From: Lachnospiraceae bacterium
GTDB taxonomy: Bacteria > Bacillota > Clostridia > Lachnospirales > Lachnospiraceae
Assembly (NCBI GenBank): GCA_910576335.1
Contig: CAJTIU010000011.1
Coordinates: 104,731 to 168,730, forward strand
Direction of reading: 5' to 3'
Length of the DNA: 64,000 nucleotides
Positions 7,611-17,868 of this stretch are shown in pieces. How positions within the stretch are numbered: position 1 is the stretch's first letter; each line of letters begins with the position of its first letter. The notes under the pieces are model-generated. The model saw only the letters and a list, made by a program, of their open reading frames with translations. It was not told the origin of the DNA and did no database searches. The translations under genes and the position numbers were made by a program.

Positions 7611-10600
7611 ATGTCAAAAATTAAAGTTTATGAGTTAGCAAAAGAGCTGGATAAGCCAAGTAAGGAGCTGGTGGAGTTTCTTACAGGAAAGAATATAGAG
7701 GTAAAGAGTCATATGAGCGCCATAGAGGAAGCGGATGCAGATCTGGTGAGAAAGGCTTTCGGGAAAAAGGAAAAGGCAGAAGGCGAGGTGAAGCCTGAGG
7801 CTCCCAGGAAAAAGAACATTGTTCAGGTATTCCGTCCGCAGAATACCCAGAGCGGTGCAAGGCAGGGGAGACGGCCAGGAGGAAAGCCGGCCCAGCAGAT
7901 GGGAAGACCGATGCAGGTGAATAATGGCCGCCCGTCCAGGACATCAGCAGCCGGGACAAAGCCTGTGGGAGCCAGAATGCAGCCAGAGAAGCCGCAGCCG
8001 GTAAAACCACAGCCAGAGAGATCCCAGGCAGCAAAGCCGCAGCCGGAGAAGCTCCAGGCGGTAAAGCCGCAGCCGGAGAAGCTCCAGGCGGTAAAGCCGC
8101 AGCCAGAGAAGTCCCAGGCAGTAAAGGCACAGCCTGAGAAGGCGAAGACGGAGCCAGGCATGCAGGCAGCTAAGGGACAGACCAGGATGCAGCCGGAGAA
8201 GCCTCAGACAGCAGAGAAGCAGTCTGCGGAGAGGCACCATGAGAGGGCTGTAAAGACACCGGTTCAGGAAGAAAGAGTACAGGAAGCGGGTACTGACAGA
8301 ACAGCAGCAAGACAGCAGAATGAGAGATCCCAGTCTGAGAGACCAATAGAGAGACAGTCCAGGGAGACCCAGAGACCTGCAAGACAGAATTCCCGTTCTG
8401 AGAGAGGTCAGGATCGTCCGCAGGGAGACAGGAGAGACGGGAACCAGGCAAGACGCTCTGACAGAAGAGACCGGGATCAGGATGGCCGCCGGGGAGACAG
8501 AAGAGACGGAGGCCGCCCATTTGGAGAGAGAAGAGACAGAAGAGACACAGACCGTCCGTTTGGAGAGAGAAGAGACAGAAGAGACGCAGACCGCCCGTTT
8601 GGAGAGAGAAGAGACAGAAGAGACGGAGACCGCCCGTTTGGAGAAAGAGGGGAGAGAAGGGACGGAGGCCGTCCATTTGGAGAGAGAAGAGACAGAAGAG
8701 ACGGAGACCGCCCGCAGGGAGACAGAAGAGACGGAGGCCAGGGAGGCTTCAGGGACAGATTCCGCGGTGATAACAGAGGTCAGGGACGAAGCGGAAGACC
8801 AGGGGAAAGAACCGGAGACAGAACCGACAGGCGTCCTTCTATTCCGTCACCGATTGTGGAAGGACAGAAGCCCCAGCGCAGCAAAGGGAAAGGAAAGGAC
8901 GATTATAAGAAAAAGGATTTCCGCCGGGATGAGGATAGAATGAGCAAGGGCAAGAAGGGAATGAACCAGACGAAGCAGCAGCTTCATAAGCCCCAGCCCA
9001 AGGAGCAGAAGCAGGAGGAGAAGATCAAGTCTATCATTATTCCAGAGGTTCTTACGATTCAGGAGCTTGCGGATAAGATGAAGGTAGTGCCTTCTGTGAT
9101 CGTAAAGAAGCTCTTTATGCAGGGTAAGATCGTAACGATTAATCAGGAGATTGACTATGAGACGGCAGAAGAGATTGCGCTGGAGTTTGAAATCCTCTGT
9201 GAAAAAGAAGAGGTTGTGGATGTGATCGAGGAGCTTCTTAAGGAGGACGAAGAGGATGTCAGCAAGATGAAGAAACGTCCGCCCGTAGTCTGTGTCATGG
9301 GTCATGTTGACCATGGTAAGACATCCCTTCTTGATGCAATCCGCAATACCAATGTGATCGGCAGAGAGGCCGGCGGTATTACACAGCATATCGGAGCATC
9401 GGTTGTAGAGGTAAACGGAGAGAGCATTACCTTCCTTGATACACCAGGGCATGAGGCATTTACAGCCATGCGTATGAGAGGCGCAAGCTCCACGGATATT
9501 GCCATCCTTGTGGTAGCGGCAGACGATGGTGTTATGCCTCAGACCGTAGAGGCGATTAACCACGCCAAGGCGGCAGGAATTGAGATTGTTGTTGCAGTCA
9601 ATAAGATTGATAAGCCAAGTGCAAATGTAGAGAGAGTAAAGCAGGAGCTTACGGAGTACGAGCTGATTGCAGAAGACTGGGGCGGAAGTACCATCTTTGT
9701 TCCGGTATCTGCCAAGACGGGAGAGGGATTAGAGGAGCTTATGGAAATGATTCTTCTGACCGCTGAGGTTATGGAGCTTAAGGCAAATCCGAACCGCCGT
9801 GCGAGAGGACTTGTGCTGGAGGCAGAGCTTGATAAGGGAAGAGGCTCTGTGGCAACGGTGCTTGTACAGAAGGGAACGCTCCGTGTAGGCGATGCCATTG
9901 CGGCAGGCTCTGCCCATGGCAAGGTAAGGGCCATGATGGATGATAAGGGAAGACGTGTCAAAGAGGCAGGTCCGTCAACACCGGTTGAGATTCTTGGACT
10001 GAATGATGTGCCGAATGCCGGTGAGGTATTTGTGGCATGTGGAAATGACAAGGAGGCAAGAAACTTTGCAGAGACCTTCATTGCCCAGAGCAAGGTGAAG
10101 CTTCTTGAAGATACAAAATCCAAGCTGTCCCTGGATGATCTGTTTACACAGATTCAGGAGGGCAATCTGAAAGAGCTCGGCATTGTTGTAAAAGCAGATG
10201 TACAGGGCTCCGTAGAGGCAATTAAGCAGAGCCTCCTGAAGCTTTCCAATGATGAAGTTGTGATCAAGATCATCCACGGCGGTGTGGGCGCGATTAATGA
10301 ATCAGATGTCAGTCTTGCGTCAGCATCGAATGCGATCATTATCGGATTTAATGTCCGTCCGGATGCATCGGCAAAGGAGACGGCAGAGCGAGAGGGTGTA
10401 GATGTTCGTCTGTACCGTGTTATTTATAATGCGATTGAGGATGTGGAGGCAGCCATGAAGGGTATGCTTGATCCGGTATTTGAGGAGAAGGTACTCGGTC
10501 ATGCCGAAGTGCGCCAGACCTTCAAGGCATCAGGCGTTGGTACGATTGCAGGATCCTATGTTCAGGACGGCGTCTTTGAAAGAGACTGCTCTGTGCGTCT

Positions 10601-10775
10601 GACAAGAGACGGCATTGTAATCTTTGAGGGACCGCTTGCTTCCCTGAGACGATTCAAGGATGATGTCAAGGAAGTAAGGGCAGGATACGAATGCGGATTT
10701 GTATTTGCGAACTTTAATGATATCAAGGAGGGCGACCTGGTAGAATCCTACAAGATGGTTGAGGTTCCGAGATAA
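7611..10775 (+). CDS. infB: Translation initiation factor IF-2
   Basis: 1054 residues; ATG 7611 follows AGAGGAGG by 7 nt. IF-2 is the GTPase that delivers fMet-tRNA to the 30S subunit. The N-terminus '[20 protein letters not shown]' is the IF2_N fold; a second IF2_N precedes the G domain. The P-loop is GHVDHGKT (564-571), followed by '[16 protein letters not shown]' and 'NKID'; domains II, III and the C-terminal C1/C2 domains follow. The ~370-residue linker (about 60-430) is far longer than in B. subtilis IF-2 and consists of two repeat families: '[10 protein letters not shown]' units and RRDRRD..RPFGER units. These Arg/Asp- and Pro/Gln-rich repeats are probably disordered and may bind RNA or ribosome (inference). 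Confidence 0.96.
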   Translation: MSKIKVYELAKELDKPSKELVEFLTGKNIEVKSHMSAIEEADADLVRKAFGKKEKAEGEVKPEAPRKKNIVQVFRPQNTQSGARQGRRPGGKPAQQMGRPMQVNNGRPSRTSAAGTKPVGARMQPEKPQPVKPQPERSQAAKPQPEKLQAVKPQPEKLQAVKPQPEKSQAVKAQPEKAKTEPGMQAAKGQTRMQPEKPQTAEKQSAERHHERAVKTPVQEERVQEAGTDRTAARQQNERSQSERPIERQSRETQRPARQNSRSERGQDRPQGDRRDGNQARRSDRRDRDQDGRRGDRRDGGRPFGERRDRRDTDRPFGERRDRRDADRPFGERRDRRDGDRPFGERGERRDGGRPFGERRDRRDGDRPQGDRRDGGQGGFRDRFRGDNRGQGRSGRPGERTGDRTDRRPSIPSPIVEGQKPQRSKGKGKDDYKKKDFRRDEDRMSKGKKGMNQTKQQLHKPQPKEQKQEEKIKSIIIPEVLTIQELADKMKVVPSVIVKKLFMQGKIVTINQEIDYETAEEIALEFEILCEKEEVVDVIEELLKEDEEDVSKMKKRPPVVCVMGHVDHGKTSLLDAIRNTNVIGREAGGITQHIGASVVEVNGESITFLDTPGHEAFTAMRMRGASSTDIAILVVAADDGVMPQTVEAINHAKAAGIEIVVAVNKIDKPSANVERVKQELTEYELIAEDWGGSTIFVPVSAKTGEGLEELMEMILLTAEVMELKANPNRRARGLVLEAELDKGRGSVATVLVQKGTLRVGDAIAAGSAHGKVRAMMDDKGRRVKEAGPSTPVEILGLNDVPNAGEVFVACGNDKEARNFAETFIAQSKVKLLEDTKSKLSLDDLFTQIQEGNLKELGIVVKADVQGSVEAIKQSLLKLSNDEVVIKIIHGGVGAINESDVSLASASNAIIIGFNVRPDASAKETAEREGVDVRLYRVIYNAIEDVEAAMKGMLDPVFEEKVLGHAEVRQTFKASGVGTIAGSYVQDGVFERDCSVRLTRDGIVIFEGPLASLRRFKDDVKEVRAGYECGFVFANFNDIKEGDLVESYKMVEVPR

Positions 10776-10791
10776 TTGAAAGGATAGAAAA

Positions 10792-11172
10792 GTGAAAAAA
10801 AGAAGTATAAAGAATACAAGGGTCAATACGGAGGTGCAGCGGGAGCTTAGTAACATCCTGAGAGGTGGAATTAAGGACCCGCGGGTTGCACCGTGGACTT
10901 CGGTGGTTGCGGCGGAGGTTGCGCCGGATCTTAAGACATGTAAGGTATATGTCAGTGTTCTGGGTGATCAGAAGGCACAGGAGGATACCCTTGCGGGCCT
11001 TGAGAGCGCTGTGGGTTATATCCGCCGGGAGCTTGCCAGGACGCTGAATATGCGGAACACGCCAGAGATCAGATTTGTATTAGACCAGTCAATTGAATAT
11101 GGTGTAAATATGTCAAGAAAGATTGATGAAGTGACAAAGACTTTGAAAGCAGAGGGTGAAGAGAATGCTTAA
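10792..11172 (+). CDS. rbfA: Ribosome-binding factor A
   Basis: 126 residues from GTG 10792 (RBS GAAAGGATAG). Shows the RbfA pattern 'NTEVQRELSNILRGGIKDPR' and 'TCKVYVSVLGDQKAQEDTLA'. RbfA is a KH-like cold-shock protein that binds 16S rRNA helix 1 during late 30S maturation. It follows infB by 16 bp and overlaps nrnA by 8 bp. Confidence 0.94.
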   Translation: MKKRSIKNTRVNTEVQRELSNILRGGIKDPRVAPWTSVVAAEVAPDLKTCKVYVSVLGDQKAQEDTLAGLESAVGYIRRELARTLNMRNTPEIRFVLDQSIEYGVNMSRKIDEVTKTLKAEGEENA

Positions 11173-12118
11173 TAGAATGCTTACACAGGCGGGAACGATT
11201 GCAATCGGAGGACATGTAAAACCGGATGGAGACTGTATCGGTTCCAGCATGGGATTATATCAGTATATCAGGGACAATTATAAAGAAAAACAGGTGGATG
11301 TATATCTGGAGGAGACTCTGGCAGCTTATGAGTGCCTGAAGGGAGTAGAAGAGATTCGGCACGAGATCACAGGAGAGGAGCATTATGATTTATTTATCTG
11401 CCTGGACTGTGCAGATAAGTCAAGGCTCGGTTTTTCTCTGCCGCTTTTTGAGAGCGCGGACCATACATTATGTATTGACCACCATGTCAGCAACGGGGGG
11501 TATGCTGAAGAGAATTATGTGGTTCCGGATTCCAGCTCCACATCAGAGCTTGTCTATGAGCTGGCAGAGAAGGAAAAACTTGGGAAGGCTGCGTCAGAGG
11601 CGCTATATGTCGGAATCGTGCATGACACAGGAGCCTTCCAGTATTCTGCTGCAAAGCCGTCCACCTTCCGGATGGCGGCAGAGTTGCTGGAGAAAGGAAT
11701 TGACGGACCGCGTCTGATTGAGGACACGTACTATGTAAAGACCTATACACAGAATCAGATTCTGGGAAGGGCGCTTATGGAGAGTATACTGTTTCTGAAC
11801 GGAAGATGTATTGTCTCTTACTTTAAGAAGGACACCATGGAGTTTTACGGCGTTACTCCCAAGGAAATGGATGGAATTGTCAGTCATCTGCGCAACACAA
11901 AAGGGGTAAAGGTGGCAGTCTTCATGTATGAGTTAGAGCCAGAGGTATATAAGGTCAGCCTTCGTTCGGATGATTCAGTGGATGTCAGCACAATTGCCTG
12001 CCAGTACGGCGGAGGCGGCCATAAGAAGGCTGCAGGTGTTACGATGCAGGGAAGCTTCTACAATATTATTAACCGTCTGTCAGCGCAGATTGATAAACAG
12101 CTGAGGGATGATGCATGA
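11165..12118 (+). CDS. nrnA: DHH/DHHA1 nanoRNase / pAp phosphatase NrnA
   Basis: 317 residues from ATG 11165, preceded by AGAGGGTGA; a GTG at 11156 and ATG 11177 are alternatives. The DHH motifs are visible: 'HVKPDGDCIGSS', 'LDCADKSRLG', 'DHHVSNGGYAEEN', 'HDTGAFQYSA', and the DHHA1 end 'GGGGHKKAAG'. The family degrades 2-5 nt oligoribonucleotides and dephosphorylates 3'-phosphoadenosine 5'-phosphate in the cytoplasm, using manganese. It overlaps rbfA and truB, as in other Firmicutes infB operons. Confidence 0.93.
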   Translation: MLNRMLTQAGTIAIGGHVKPDGDCIGSSMGLYQYIRDNYKEKQVDVYLEETLAAYECLKGVEEIRHEITGEEHYDLFICLDCADKSRLGFSLPLFESADHTLCIDHHVSNGGYAEENYVVPDSSSTSELVYELAEKEKLGKAASEALYVGIVHDTGAFQYSAAKPSTFRMAAELLEKGIDGPRLIEDTYYVKTYTQNQILGRALMESILFLNGRCIVSYFKKDTMEFYGVTPKEMDGIVSHLRNTKGVKVAVFMYELEPEVYKVSLRSDDSVDVSTIACQYGGGGHKKAAGVTMQGSFYNIINRLSAQIDKQLRDDA

Positions 12119-13029
12119 TACATGGGATCTTAAATGTATATAAGGAAAAAGGCTATACCTCCCATGATGTTGTGGCAAAGCTTCGGGGAATCACCGGTCA
12201 GAAGAAGATCGGGCATACCGGGACACTGGATCCGGAGGCAGTGGGTGTTCTGCCGGTCTGTCTTGGCAGGGCGACAAAGCTTTGCGGTATGCTGACGGAC
12301 AAGGATAAATGCTATGAAACCGTCCTTCTTCTTGGTATAGAGACAGATACACAGGATATAACAGGGAAAATCCAGAAGGAAGAAGACATCTCCGGGCTTG
12401 AAGAAGCAGAGGTGACACATGTGGTCAGAAGCTTCACAGGAGAGTATGAGCAGATTCCGCCTATGTATTCTGCCCTGAAAGTGAACGGCAGGAAGCTGTA
12501 TGAGCTTGCAAGGGAAGGCAGGACAGTGGAGCGTGCGGCAAGAAGAGTTACGGTCTATGGAATTGAGATTCTGGAGATCCATTTGCCCCGGGTGCGGATG
12601 CGTGTGCACTGCTCGAAGGGAACCTACATCCGGACTCTGTGCCATGACATGGGAAAGAGGCTTGGATGCTGTGGGTGTATGGAGGAGCTTATCCGTACCA
12701 GGGTAAGCGGATTCAGGATTGAGGACAGCTTAAGCCTTTCCCGGCTGGAGGAGATGGGGAGGAACGGGACACTCTCTGAAGCCGTTCTTCCGATTGACCA
12801 GATGTTTCCGGATTATCAGAAGCTTACAGTACGAAAGAGCTGGGAAAAGGCCGCCCTGAATGGGAACAGAATCCCTGCTGAGGGTATCTGTGAAAGACTG
12901 ATGCCGGAAGATGGGGAGCGGATCCGGCTGTATGACCACACAGGCGCACTGATCGGAATATACAGATATGGGGCAGAAAAGAAAGAATTCGGGCTGATTA
13001 AGATGTTTTATGTCAGGGAGAGGGATTAG
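12115..13029 (+). CDS. truB: tRNA pseudouridine-55 synthase
   Basis: 304 residues from ATG 12115, overlapping the nrnA stop by 4 bp. 'GHTGTLDPEAVGVLPVCLGR' holds the catalytic Asp of TruB; 'KCYETVLLLGIETDTQDITG', 'YSALKVNGRKLYELAREG' and 'CSKGTYIRTLCHDMGKRLG' complete the family pattern. It converts U55 in the tRNA T-loop to pseudouridine. The C-terminal segment is the PUA-like TruB extension. It is translationally coupled to nrnA and lies 3 bp before ribF. Confidence 0.95.
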   Translation: MIHGILNVYKEKGYTSHDVVAKLRGITGQKKIGHTGTLDPEAVGVLPVCLGRATKLCGMLTDKDKCYETVLLLGIETDTQDITGKIQKEEDISGLEEAEVTHVVRSFTGEYEQIPPMYSALKVNGRKLYELAREGRTVERAARRVTVYGIEILEIHLPRVRMRVHCSKGTYIRTLCHDMGKRLGCCGCMEELIRTRVSGFRIEDSLSLSRLEEMGRNGTLSEAVLPIDQMFPDYQKLTVRKSWEKAALNGNRIPAEGICERLMPEDGERIRLYDHTGALIGIYRYGAEKKEFGLIKMFYVRERD

Positions 13030-13032
13030 GAG

Positions 13033-13935
13033 ATGCAATATATCGAAGGTCTGAAGCAGTACAAAAACAGCAAAGGGGCGGCGGTGACGTTCGGGAAATT
13101 CGACGGGCTTCATCTGGGACACCGGATGCTGACAGACGCTGTGAAGGAGCTAAGTGAAAAAGAGGATGTCAGCAGCGTGGTATGTGCATTTGACATGCAT
13201 CAGAGTAATATGCTGATGACAAAGGAAGAACGAAAGCTGCACCTGGAAAAGGATGTGGATTATCTGGTGGACTGGGCATTTACAGAAGAGCTTAAGAGGC
13301 TTCCGGCAGAGGAGTTTATCAGGGATATTATCGCTGGCGTGCTTCATGCGGAATATGTTGTGGTCGGTACGGATTTTCAGTTTGGCTATGGGAAATGCGG
13401 AGATATCCATATGCTGAAGGCTTATGCACGGGAGTACGGCTATGAACTGATTGTCATCAACAAGAAAAGATACCAGGACCGGATTATCAGCAGTACCTAT
13501 ATCAAGGAAAGGCTGAAAGAAGGGGCAGTATCTGACGCAAACAGAATGCTGGGATACCGGTTCGGCGTTACAGGCGTGGTAGAGCATGGAAAGCAGCTTG
13601 GCCGGACACTGGGCTTCCCTACTCTGAATATCCTGTGGCCCCAGGGGAAGCTTGTGCCTCCTAAGGGAGTGTACCTGTGCCGTGTTTATGTGGACGGGCA
13701 GGGGTATAACGGGATTGCCAATATTGGTATTAAGCCTACGGTGTCAGATGAGGATACTGTACGGATTGAAAGCTTTCTGTTTGGCTATGACGGGGATGCC
13801 TATGGGAAAGAGGCTGTGACAGAGCTGATGGAATATGTAAGGCCGGAACAGAGATTCCGGGATAAGGCAGAGCTGAAGGAATGTGTAGACCGCGATATTG
13901 CCTGCGGCAAAAGATACTTTGGGATAGAAGAGTAA
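13033..13935 (+). CDS. ribF: Bifunctional riboflavin kinase / FAD synthetase
   Basis: 300 residues, ATG 13033, RBS AGGGATTAGGAG. The N-terminal FAD synthetase (nucleotidyltransferase) domain has 'VTFGKFDGLHLGHRMLTDAV' and 'ISSTYIKERLKEG'; the C-terminal riboflavin kinase has 'LGFPTLNILWPQGKLVPPKG' and 'GIANIGIKPTV'. It makes FMN and FAD from riboflavin and ATP. It ends the translation operon. In many relatives rpsO follows directly; here a transporter and surface-protein genes intervene. No FMN riboswitch was seen upstream. Confidence 0.94.
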   Translation: MQYIEGLKQYKNSKGAAVTFGKFDGLHLGHRMLTDAVKELSEKEDVSSVVCAFDMHQSNMLMTKEERKLHLEKDVDYLVDWAFTEELKRLPAEEFIRDIIAGVLHAEYVVVGTDFQFGYGKCGDIHMLKAYAREYGYELIVINKKRYQDRIISSTYIKERLKEGAVSDANRMLGYRFGVTGVVEHGKQLGRTLGFPTLNILWPQGKLVPPKGVYLCRVYVDGQGYNGIANIGIKPTVSDEDTVRIESFLFGYDGDAYGKEAVTELMEYVRPEQRFRDKAELKECVDRDIACGKRYFGIEE

Positions 13936-13948
13936 AAGGAGAGTACAG

Positions 13949-15610
13949 ATGAGTATTACAGAGGTATTTACACTGTTTGGAGGACTTGGTTTCTTCCTTT
14001 ATGGCATGAAGCTCATGAGTGAGGGCCTTGAGAAGGCGGCCGGTGCAAAGATGCGTGGAATTCTTGAATTCTTTACGCAGAACCGCTTTATCGGAATGGT
14101 GGTAGGAATCGTATTTACAGCGATTATCCAGTCTTCGAATGCAACTACGGTCATGGTAGTAAGCTTTGTAAACTCAGGGCTTATGACCTTGATGCAGGCA
14201 ACGGGTGTAATCCTGGGCGCTAATATAGGTACGACAGTTACCGGACAGCTAATTGCATTTAATCTGTCTGATATTGCCCCGCTTGTGGTGATTATCGGCG
14301 TGATTATGGTGATGTTCAGCAAGAAACAGAATGTAAATGTGAAGAAGATCGGGGAAGTGATTCTCGGATTCGGTATTCTTTTTATGGGTCTTAGAATTAT
14401 GGGAGAGAGTATGGAAGCGGTGAAGTCGTCGCCTGCAGTGCTGGAATTTTTAAGCTCTCTTAAGAGCCCGTTTTCTGCCATACTTGTGGGATTTCTGATC
14501 ACGGCGGTGCTGCAGAGTTCCTCTGCTACAGTTGGTATTATCCTCCTTATGGTTTCACAGGGGCTTCTGGCATTTACCATATGTCCGTTTATGATTCTTG
14601 GATGTAATATCGGCTCCTGTGTATCTGCCCTTGCAGCCGGCTTAAGCGGGAAGAAAGATGCAAAGCGTGCGGCGCTGATACATTTTCTCTTTAATGTAAT
14701 CGGCTCTTTGATCATGTTTATTATATTAATGGTGGCATTAAAGCCGATTACAGACGGACTCATCTATATGTCCGGAGGGAATCTGGCCCGTGCAGTCGCA
14801 AATGTACATACGCTTATGAAGGTATTCGAGGTTGCCATGCTGTTCCCGTTCATGGGATGGATTGTGAAGGCTACCTATAAGATTGTGCCAGGGAAGGATG
14901 AGGTGCAGGAGGACGAATACGAGCTTCAGTATATTGGAAAGGGAAATATCCTTGCTCCCACAACGGCATTTTCCAATGGTATCCATGAGATTGAGCATAT
15001 GGGAAAGGTTGCCCTGTCAAATCTTAAGATTTCCATGAGGGCGCTGTGCGAGCTTGGTGAGAAGGACATTGAGGAGGTGTACAGGCGGGAGAAATATATT
15101 GACTTCCTGAACCGGAAAATCACGGACTACCTTGTGAAGGTGAATGAGATTGAACTTCCCCTTGCAGATGCACGTCTGATCGGCGGTCTGTTCCATGTGG
15201 TGAATGATATTGAGCGGATCGGCGACCATGCGGAAAACTTTGCAGACTCGGCGAAGGACCGGATTGAACGGGGAATCGGCTTTAGTGACAAGGCGAAAAA
15301 GCAGCTGCAGGATATGACGGAAGAAGTGGTGAAGATTCTAGAATATTCTCTTGAGATGTTTACCCACAGAGATCCCAAGCATATGCAGGATATTCTGAAA
15401 CTGGAGGATGACATTGACGAGAGGGAGCGGAAGCTCCAGCGCGCCCATGTGAAACGGCTGACCAAGAATAAATGTACGCCGGAGGCTGGTATGCTGTTTT
15501 CCGATACTATCTCCGGGCTGGAGCGTGTGGCGGATCATGCGACGAATATTGCATTTGCGATCATGGCCCCGGATGGTAATGAGACAGGGGACGAGGAGGA
15601 CGAGGATTAA
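13949..15610 (+). CDS. Na/Pi cotransporter family protein with PhoU-like tail
   Basis: 553 residues, ATG 13949, RBS AAAGGAGAG. The N-terminal ~310 residues are membrane segments with two inverted NptA/SLC34-type repeats, each holding the QSS motif ('IIQSSNATTVMVVSFVNSG', 'VLQSSSATVGIILLMVSQG') and 'GANIGTTVTG' / 'GCNIGSCVSA'. The C-terminal ~200 residues are helical and PhoU-like ('NDIERIGDHAENFADSAKDR', 'SGLERVADHATNIAFAI'). Family members move phosphate with sodium; the PhoU-like tail suggests regulation by phosphate status. It lies 13 bp after ribF and may be co-transcribed. Confidence 0.9.
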   Translation: MSITEVFTLFGGLGFFLYGMKLMSEGLEKAAGAKMRGILEFFTQNRFIGMVVGIVFTAIIQSSNATTVMVVSFVNSGLMTLMQATGVILGANIGTTVTGQLIAFNLSDIAPLVVIIGVIMVMFSKKQNVNVKKIGEVILGFGILFMGLRIMGESMEAVKSSPAVLEFLSSLKSPFSAILVGFLITAVLQSSSATVGIILLMVSQGLLAFTICPFMILGCNIGSCVSALAAGLSGKKDAKRAALIHFLFNVIGSLIMFIILMVALKPITDGLIYMSGGNLARAVANVHTLMKVFEVAMLFPFMGWIVKATYKIVPGKDEVQEDEYELQYIGKGNILAPTTAFSNGIHEIEHMGKVALSNLKISMRALCELGEKDIEEVYRREKYIDFLNRKITDYLVKVNEIELPLADARLIGGLFHVVNDIERIGDHAENFADSAKDRIERGIGFSDKAKKQLQDMTEEVVKILEYSLEMFTHRDPKHMQDILKLEDDIDERERKLQRAHVKRLTKNKCTPEAGMLFSDTISGLERVADHATNIAFAIMAPDGNETGDEEDED

Positions 15611-15615
15611 GGCAG

Positions 15616-15687
15616 CTGTTTTTGACTGCAAAGGCAACAGACGGAAGCAATAAGAAGGCTTCTGTGAAAATAAAGATTAAAAAGTAA
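15616..15687 (+). pseudogene. 3' scrap of a BIG_2-type surface protein gene
   Basis: Between the transporter and the next start codon, one frame reads LFLTAKATDGSNKKASVKIK then IKK-stop, the typical C-terminal strand of a lysine-rich BIG_2 domain; the intact neighbour ends in the same style (AKMKVKVK). No start or upstream domain remains. It looks like the tail left by deletion or recombination between tandem surface-protein genes. Confidence 0.6.
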
Positions 15688-15699
15688 GGGAGGAGAGCT

Positions 15700-17727
15700 A
15701 TGTCACGAAAAAAGATGATTGCTGTTCTGACAGCTCTGGCACTTGCGGCCAGCTCCGGCGGAGCATGGATGGCGGGTGCAGAAGCGTATGCGAAGGAACC
15801 GGAAGTTCTTTCAGAGGATGCGCAGCAGAGTGGGGAGCAGGAGGAAGTAAAGGAATCGGAGGAGACTTCTGCTGATTCAGAGGATCAGGGAATGACTTCA
15901 GAAGAGGAACTGACAGAAACACCGGCAGAATCGAAAGAGGAATCAGAAGATCCTGCGAAGGAACCAGAACGATCTGACAATGAAAATCCCGTTCAGGAGG
16001 AATACAGACAGCCCGATATCTCACAGAAAAAGGCATTTTACAATTACGACAAAATACGCGTTGCTGTTGGGGCGGAAGTTCAGGTAGATCTTCCTTATTG
16101 GATAAGTGGAAATTGCAGCTATGCGGTAGTAGATGAGACGATTGCCAAAGTGGATATGACTGGAAGGCTGACCGGAATAGCGGTCGGGGAGACAATACTG
16201 AAGGTTACCGAAGAGGACGGTGAGCTGACAGAAATCCCGATTCAGGTAGTAGATGTGACAATTAGCAAGACTACTTATAACATCTATGTGAATGATAATA
16301 TGGGTTCCTGGTACTATCCGTCAGTTAGGGTTGACGTAACCGGAATGAGTGAGGAGAGTGTTTTTAATTGTGAAAGCACGAATGACATCTGGGCATATGC
16401 TCATAAGACAGAAGGATATCTGGAAGTTTCTGCCCGGGAGAGTGGGACGATAACCGTTACAATAGACGGAAAAATATTTACGATTACGATTAATATTGTA
16501 AAGGCCGAATTGTATGCTGACAATAGAATTAGTAAGAATTTAGGAAGCATTGTAACGTATAAGGGCAAAAAGGATACGCTCATCCTGACCATTGATGGGA
16601 AAAAGACACAGCCGAAATCCTGGGAATCCCTGGATAAATCTATTGCCACAGTGAATAGTTCTGGACAGGTAACCGGAAAGGGTCTGGGAAGAACCACGAT
16701 CAGAGTATTTCTTGACGATGTAACATATGCGGATTATCTGGTGGAGTGTACCTACAAGGGCGCTTATCAGGCGGTCAGCAATGGATTTCATGATTATGAG
16801 GAAGGGGATGGAAAGGGCTACAAGATTATTAAATACAGCCAGCCCAAGAGAATGAACAAGGGATTCCGGGACTGCAGTTCCTTTGTCTACCGTTGTTATT
16901 ATGACCGGTCTCTGGGAAGAAAGATTTTTGACATCGGCGCCACGGGAGGAAGCTGGGCCGCCAATGCGGCTGCACAGGCAAGGTGGCTAAAATCCCAAAA
17001 GAAGACCGTTGCGAATAAGCTTGTAGGTGTGGATAAGCTTCTGCCCGGGGATACGATGTATACCCAGGGAGAGGGCGGAGTAGGACAATGGAGAAAAATC
17101 CATCATGCATTTATGTATGTGGGGAACGGGTATGTTCTTACAACATATAACAGTGACGGGAAGGGAAAGACTTTGGCGCTGGTACCTTATAACTATGACG
17201 GATACAACGTTGTATATATCGGCAGACCCCTCGCATCAGACATGAAGACCAAAAGCATTTCACTGAACAAAAAGAGCATCACAATAGGCGTAAAGGAAAA
17301 ATATACCTTAAAAGCATCAAGAAAGCCAGACGATTCTACACAGGCTGTCAAGTGGTCCTCATCCAAAAAGTCAGTAGTGACGGTTTCTTCAAAAGGAGTA
17401 CTTACGGCAAAAAAGAAGGGAACCGCATATATCATGGTTAAGTCCGGAAGCTGTTCGGCAAAATGTAAGGTAGTGGTAAAATCTGCCCCGAAGAAAATTA
17501 AGCTGAATAAAAAGAAGAAAACGCTGTCAGTGAAAGGAACCTTCCAGATCAAGTATACCTTATCAAAGGGGAGCGGTTCTGGAAAGATCAAATATACATC
17601 TTCGGATTCCAGGATAGCAGCCGTTTCTTCAAAAGGAAAAATTACAGCTAAGAAAAAAGGAAGCGCAGAGATTACAGCCACAACCTATAATGGAAAAAAG
17701 GCAAAGATGAAAGTTAAGGTAAAATAG
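15700..17727 (+). CDS. Secreted NlpC/P60-like protein with flanking BIG_2 domains
   Basis: 675 residues, ATG 15700, RBS GGGAGGAG. A signal peptide covers ~1-30, followed by an acidic Glu/Ser-rich linker (~30-105). BIG_2-like domains occupy ~115-190 and ~270-355. The central ~360-510 region has an NlpC/P60-like papain fold with Cys in 'FRDCSSFVYRCYYDRSLGRK' and His in 'WRKIHHAFMYVGNGYVLTTY'. Two further BIG_2 domains end the protein ('VKWSSSKKSVVTVSSKGVLT', 'IKYTSSDSRIAAVSSKGKIT'). NlpC/P60 enzymes cleave peptidoglycan peptides; the BIG_2 units probably mediate wall retention. Substrate specificity cannot be read from the sequence. Confidence 0.82.
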   Translation: MSRKKMIAVLTALALAASSGGAWMAGAEAYAKEPEVLSEDAQQSGEQEEVKESEETSADSEDQGMTSEEELTETPAESKEESEDPAKEPERSDNENPVQEEYRQPDISQKKAFYNYDKIRVAVGAEVQVDLPYWISGNCSYAVVDETIAKVDMTGRLTGIAVGETILKVTEEDGELTEIPIQVVDVTISKTTYNIYVNDNMGSWYYPSVRVDVTGMSEESVFNCESTNDIWAYAHKTEGYLEVSARESGTITVTIDGKIFTITINIVKAELYADNRISKNLGSIVTYKGKKDTLILTIDGKKTQPKSWESLDKSIATVNSSGQVTGKGLGRTTIRVFLDDVTYADYLVECTYKGAYQAVSNGFHDYEEGDGKGYKIIKYSQPKRMNKGFRDCSSFVYRCYYDRSLGRKIFDIGATGGSWAANAAAQARWLKSQKKTVANKLVGVDKLLPGDTMYTQGEGGVGQWRKIHHAFMYVGNGYVLTTYNSDGKGKTLALVPYNYDGYNVVYIGRPLASDMKTKSISLNKKSITIGVKEKYTLKASRKPDDSTQAVKWSSSKKSVVTVSSKGVLTAKKKGTAYIMVKSGSCSAKCKVVVKSAPKKIKLNKKKKTLSVKGTFQIKYTLSKGSGSGKIKYTSSDSRIAAVSSKGKITAKKKGSAEITATTYNGKKAKMKVKVK

Positions 17728-17746
17728 GGAAAATCACAAAATTTCC

Positions 17747-17775
17747 TTTACTTTGTCTAAGCCATATGCTATACT
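17747..17775 (+). promoter_or_regulatory. Sigma-A-type promoter of rpsO
   Basis: TTTACT (17747-17752), a 17-bp spacer, TATACT (17770-17775), followed by a ~90-nt leader. In the leader AGTAT and ATACT can close a stem around GGATAGCCGG..CGG. S15 represses its own mRNA through leader structures in several bacteria; equating this leader with that control is inference. Confidence 0.65.
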
Positions 17776-17868
17776 TTCCAAGTATGGATAGCCGGTGTTC
17801 GGTAATTGGATACTCCAGCCATTACTTAATATCAGGCGTTATGATAAGATTAAAGGAGGAAATCAAAG

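Noticed and set aside
7681..8676. Several long minus-strand frames under infB
   Set aside because: They arise from the repetitive infB linker and consist of Leu/Pro/Gly-rich low complexity without start signals.
12960..13033. FMN riboswitch before ribF
   Set aside because: ribF starts 3 bp after truB inside the operon, and no riboswitch core can be seen.
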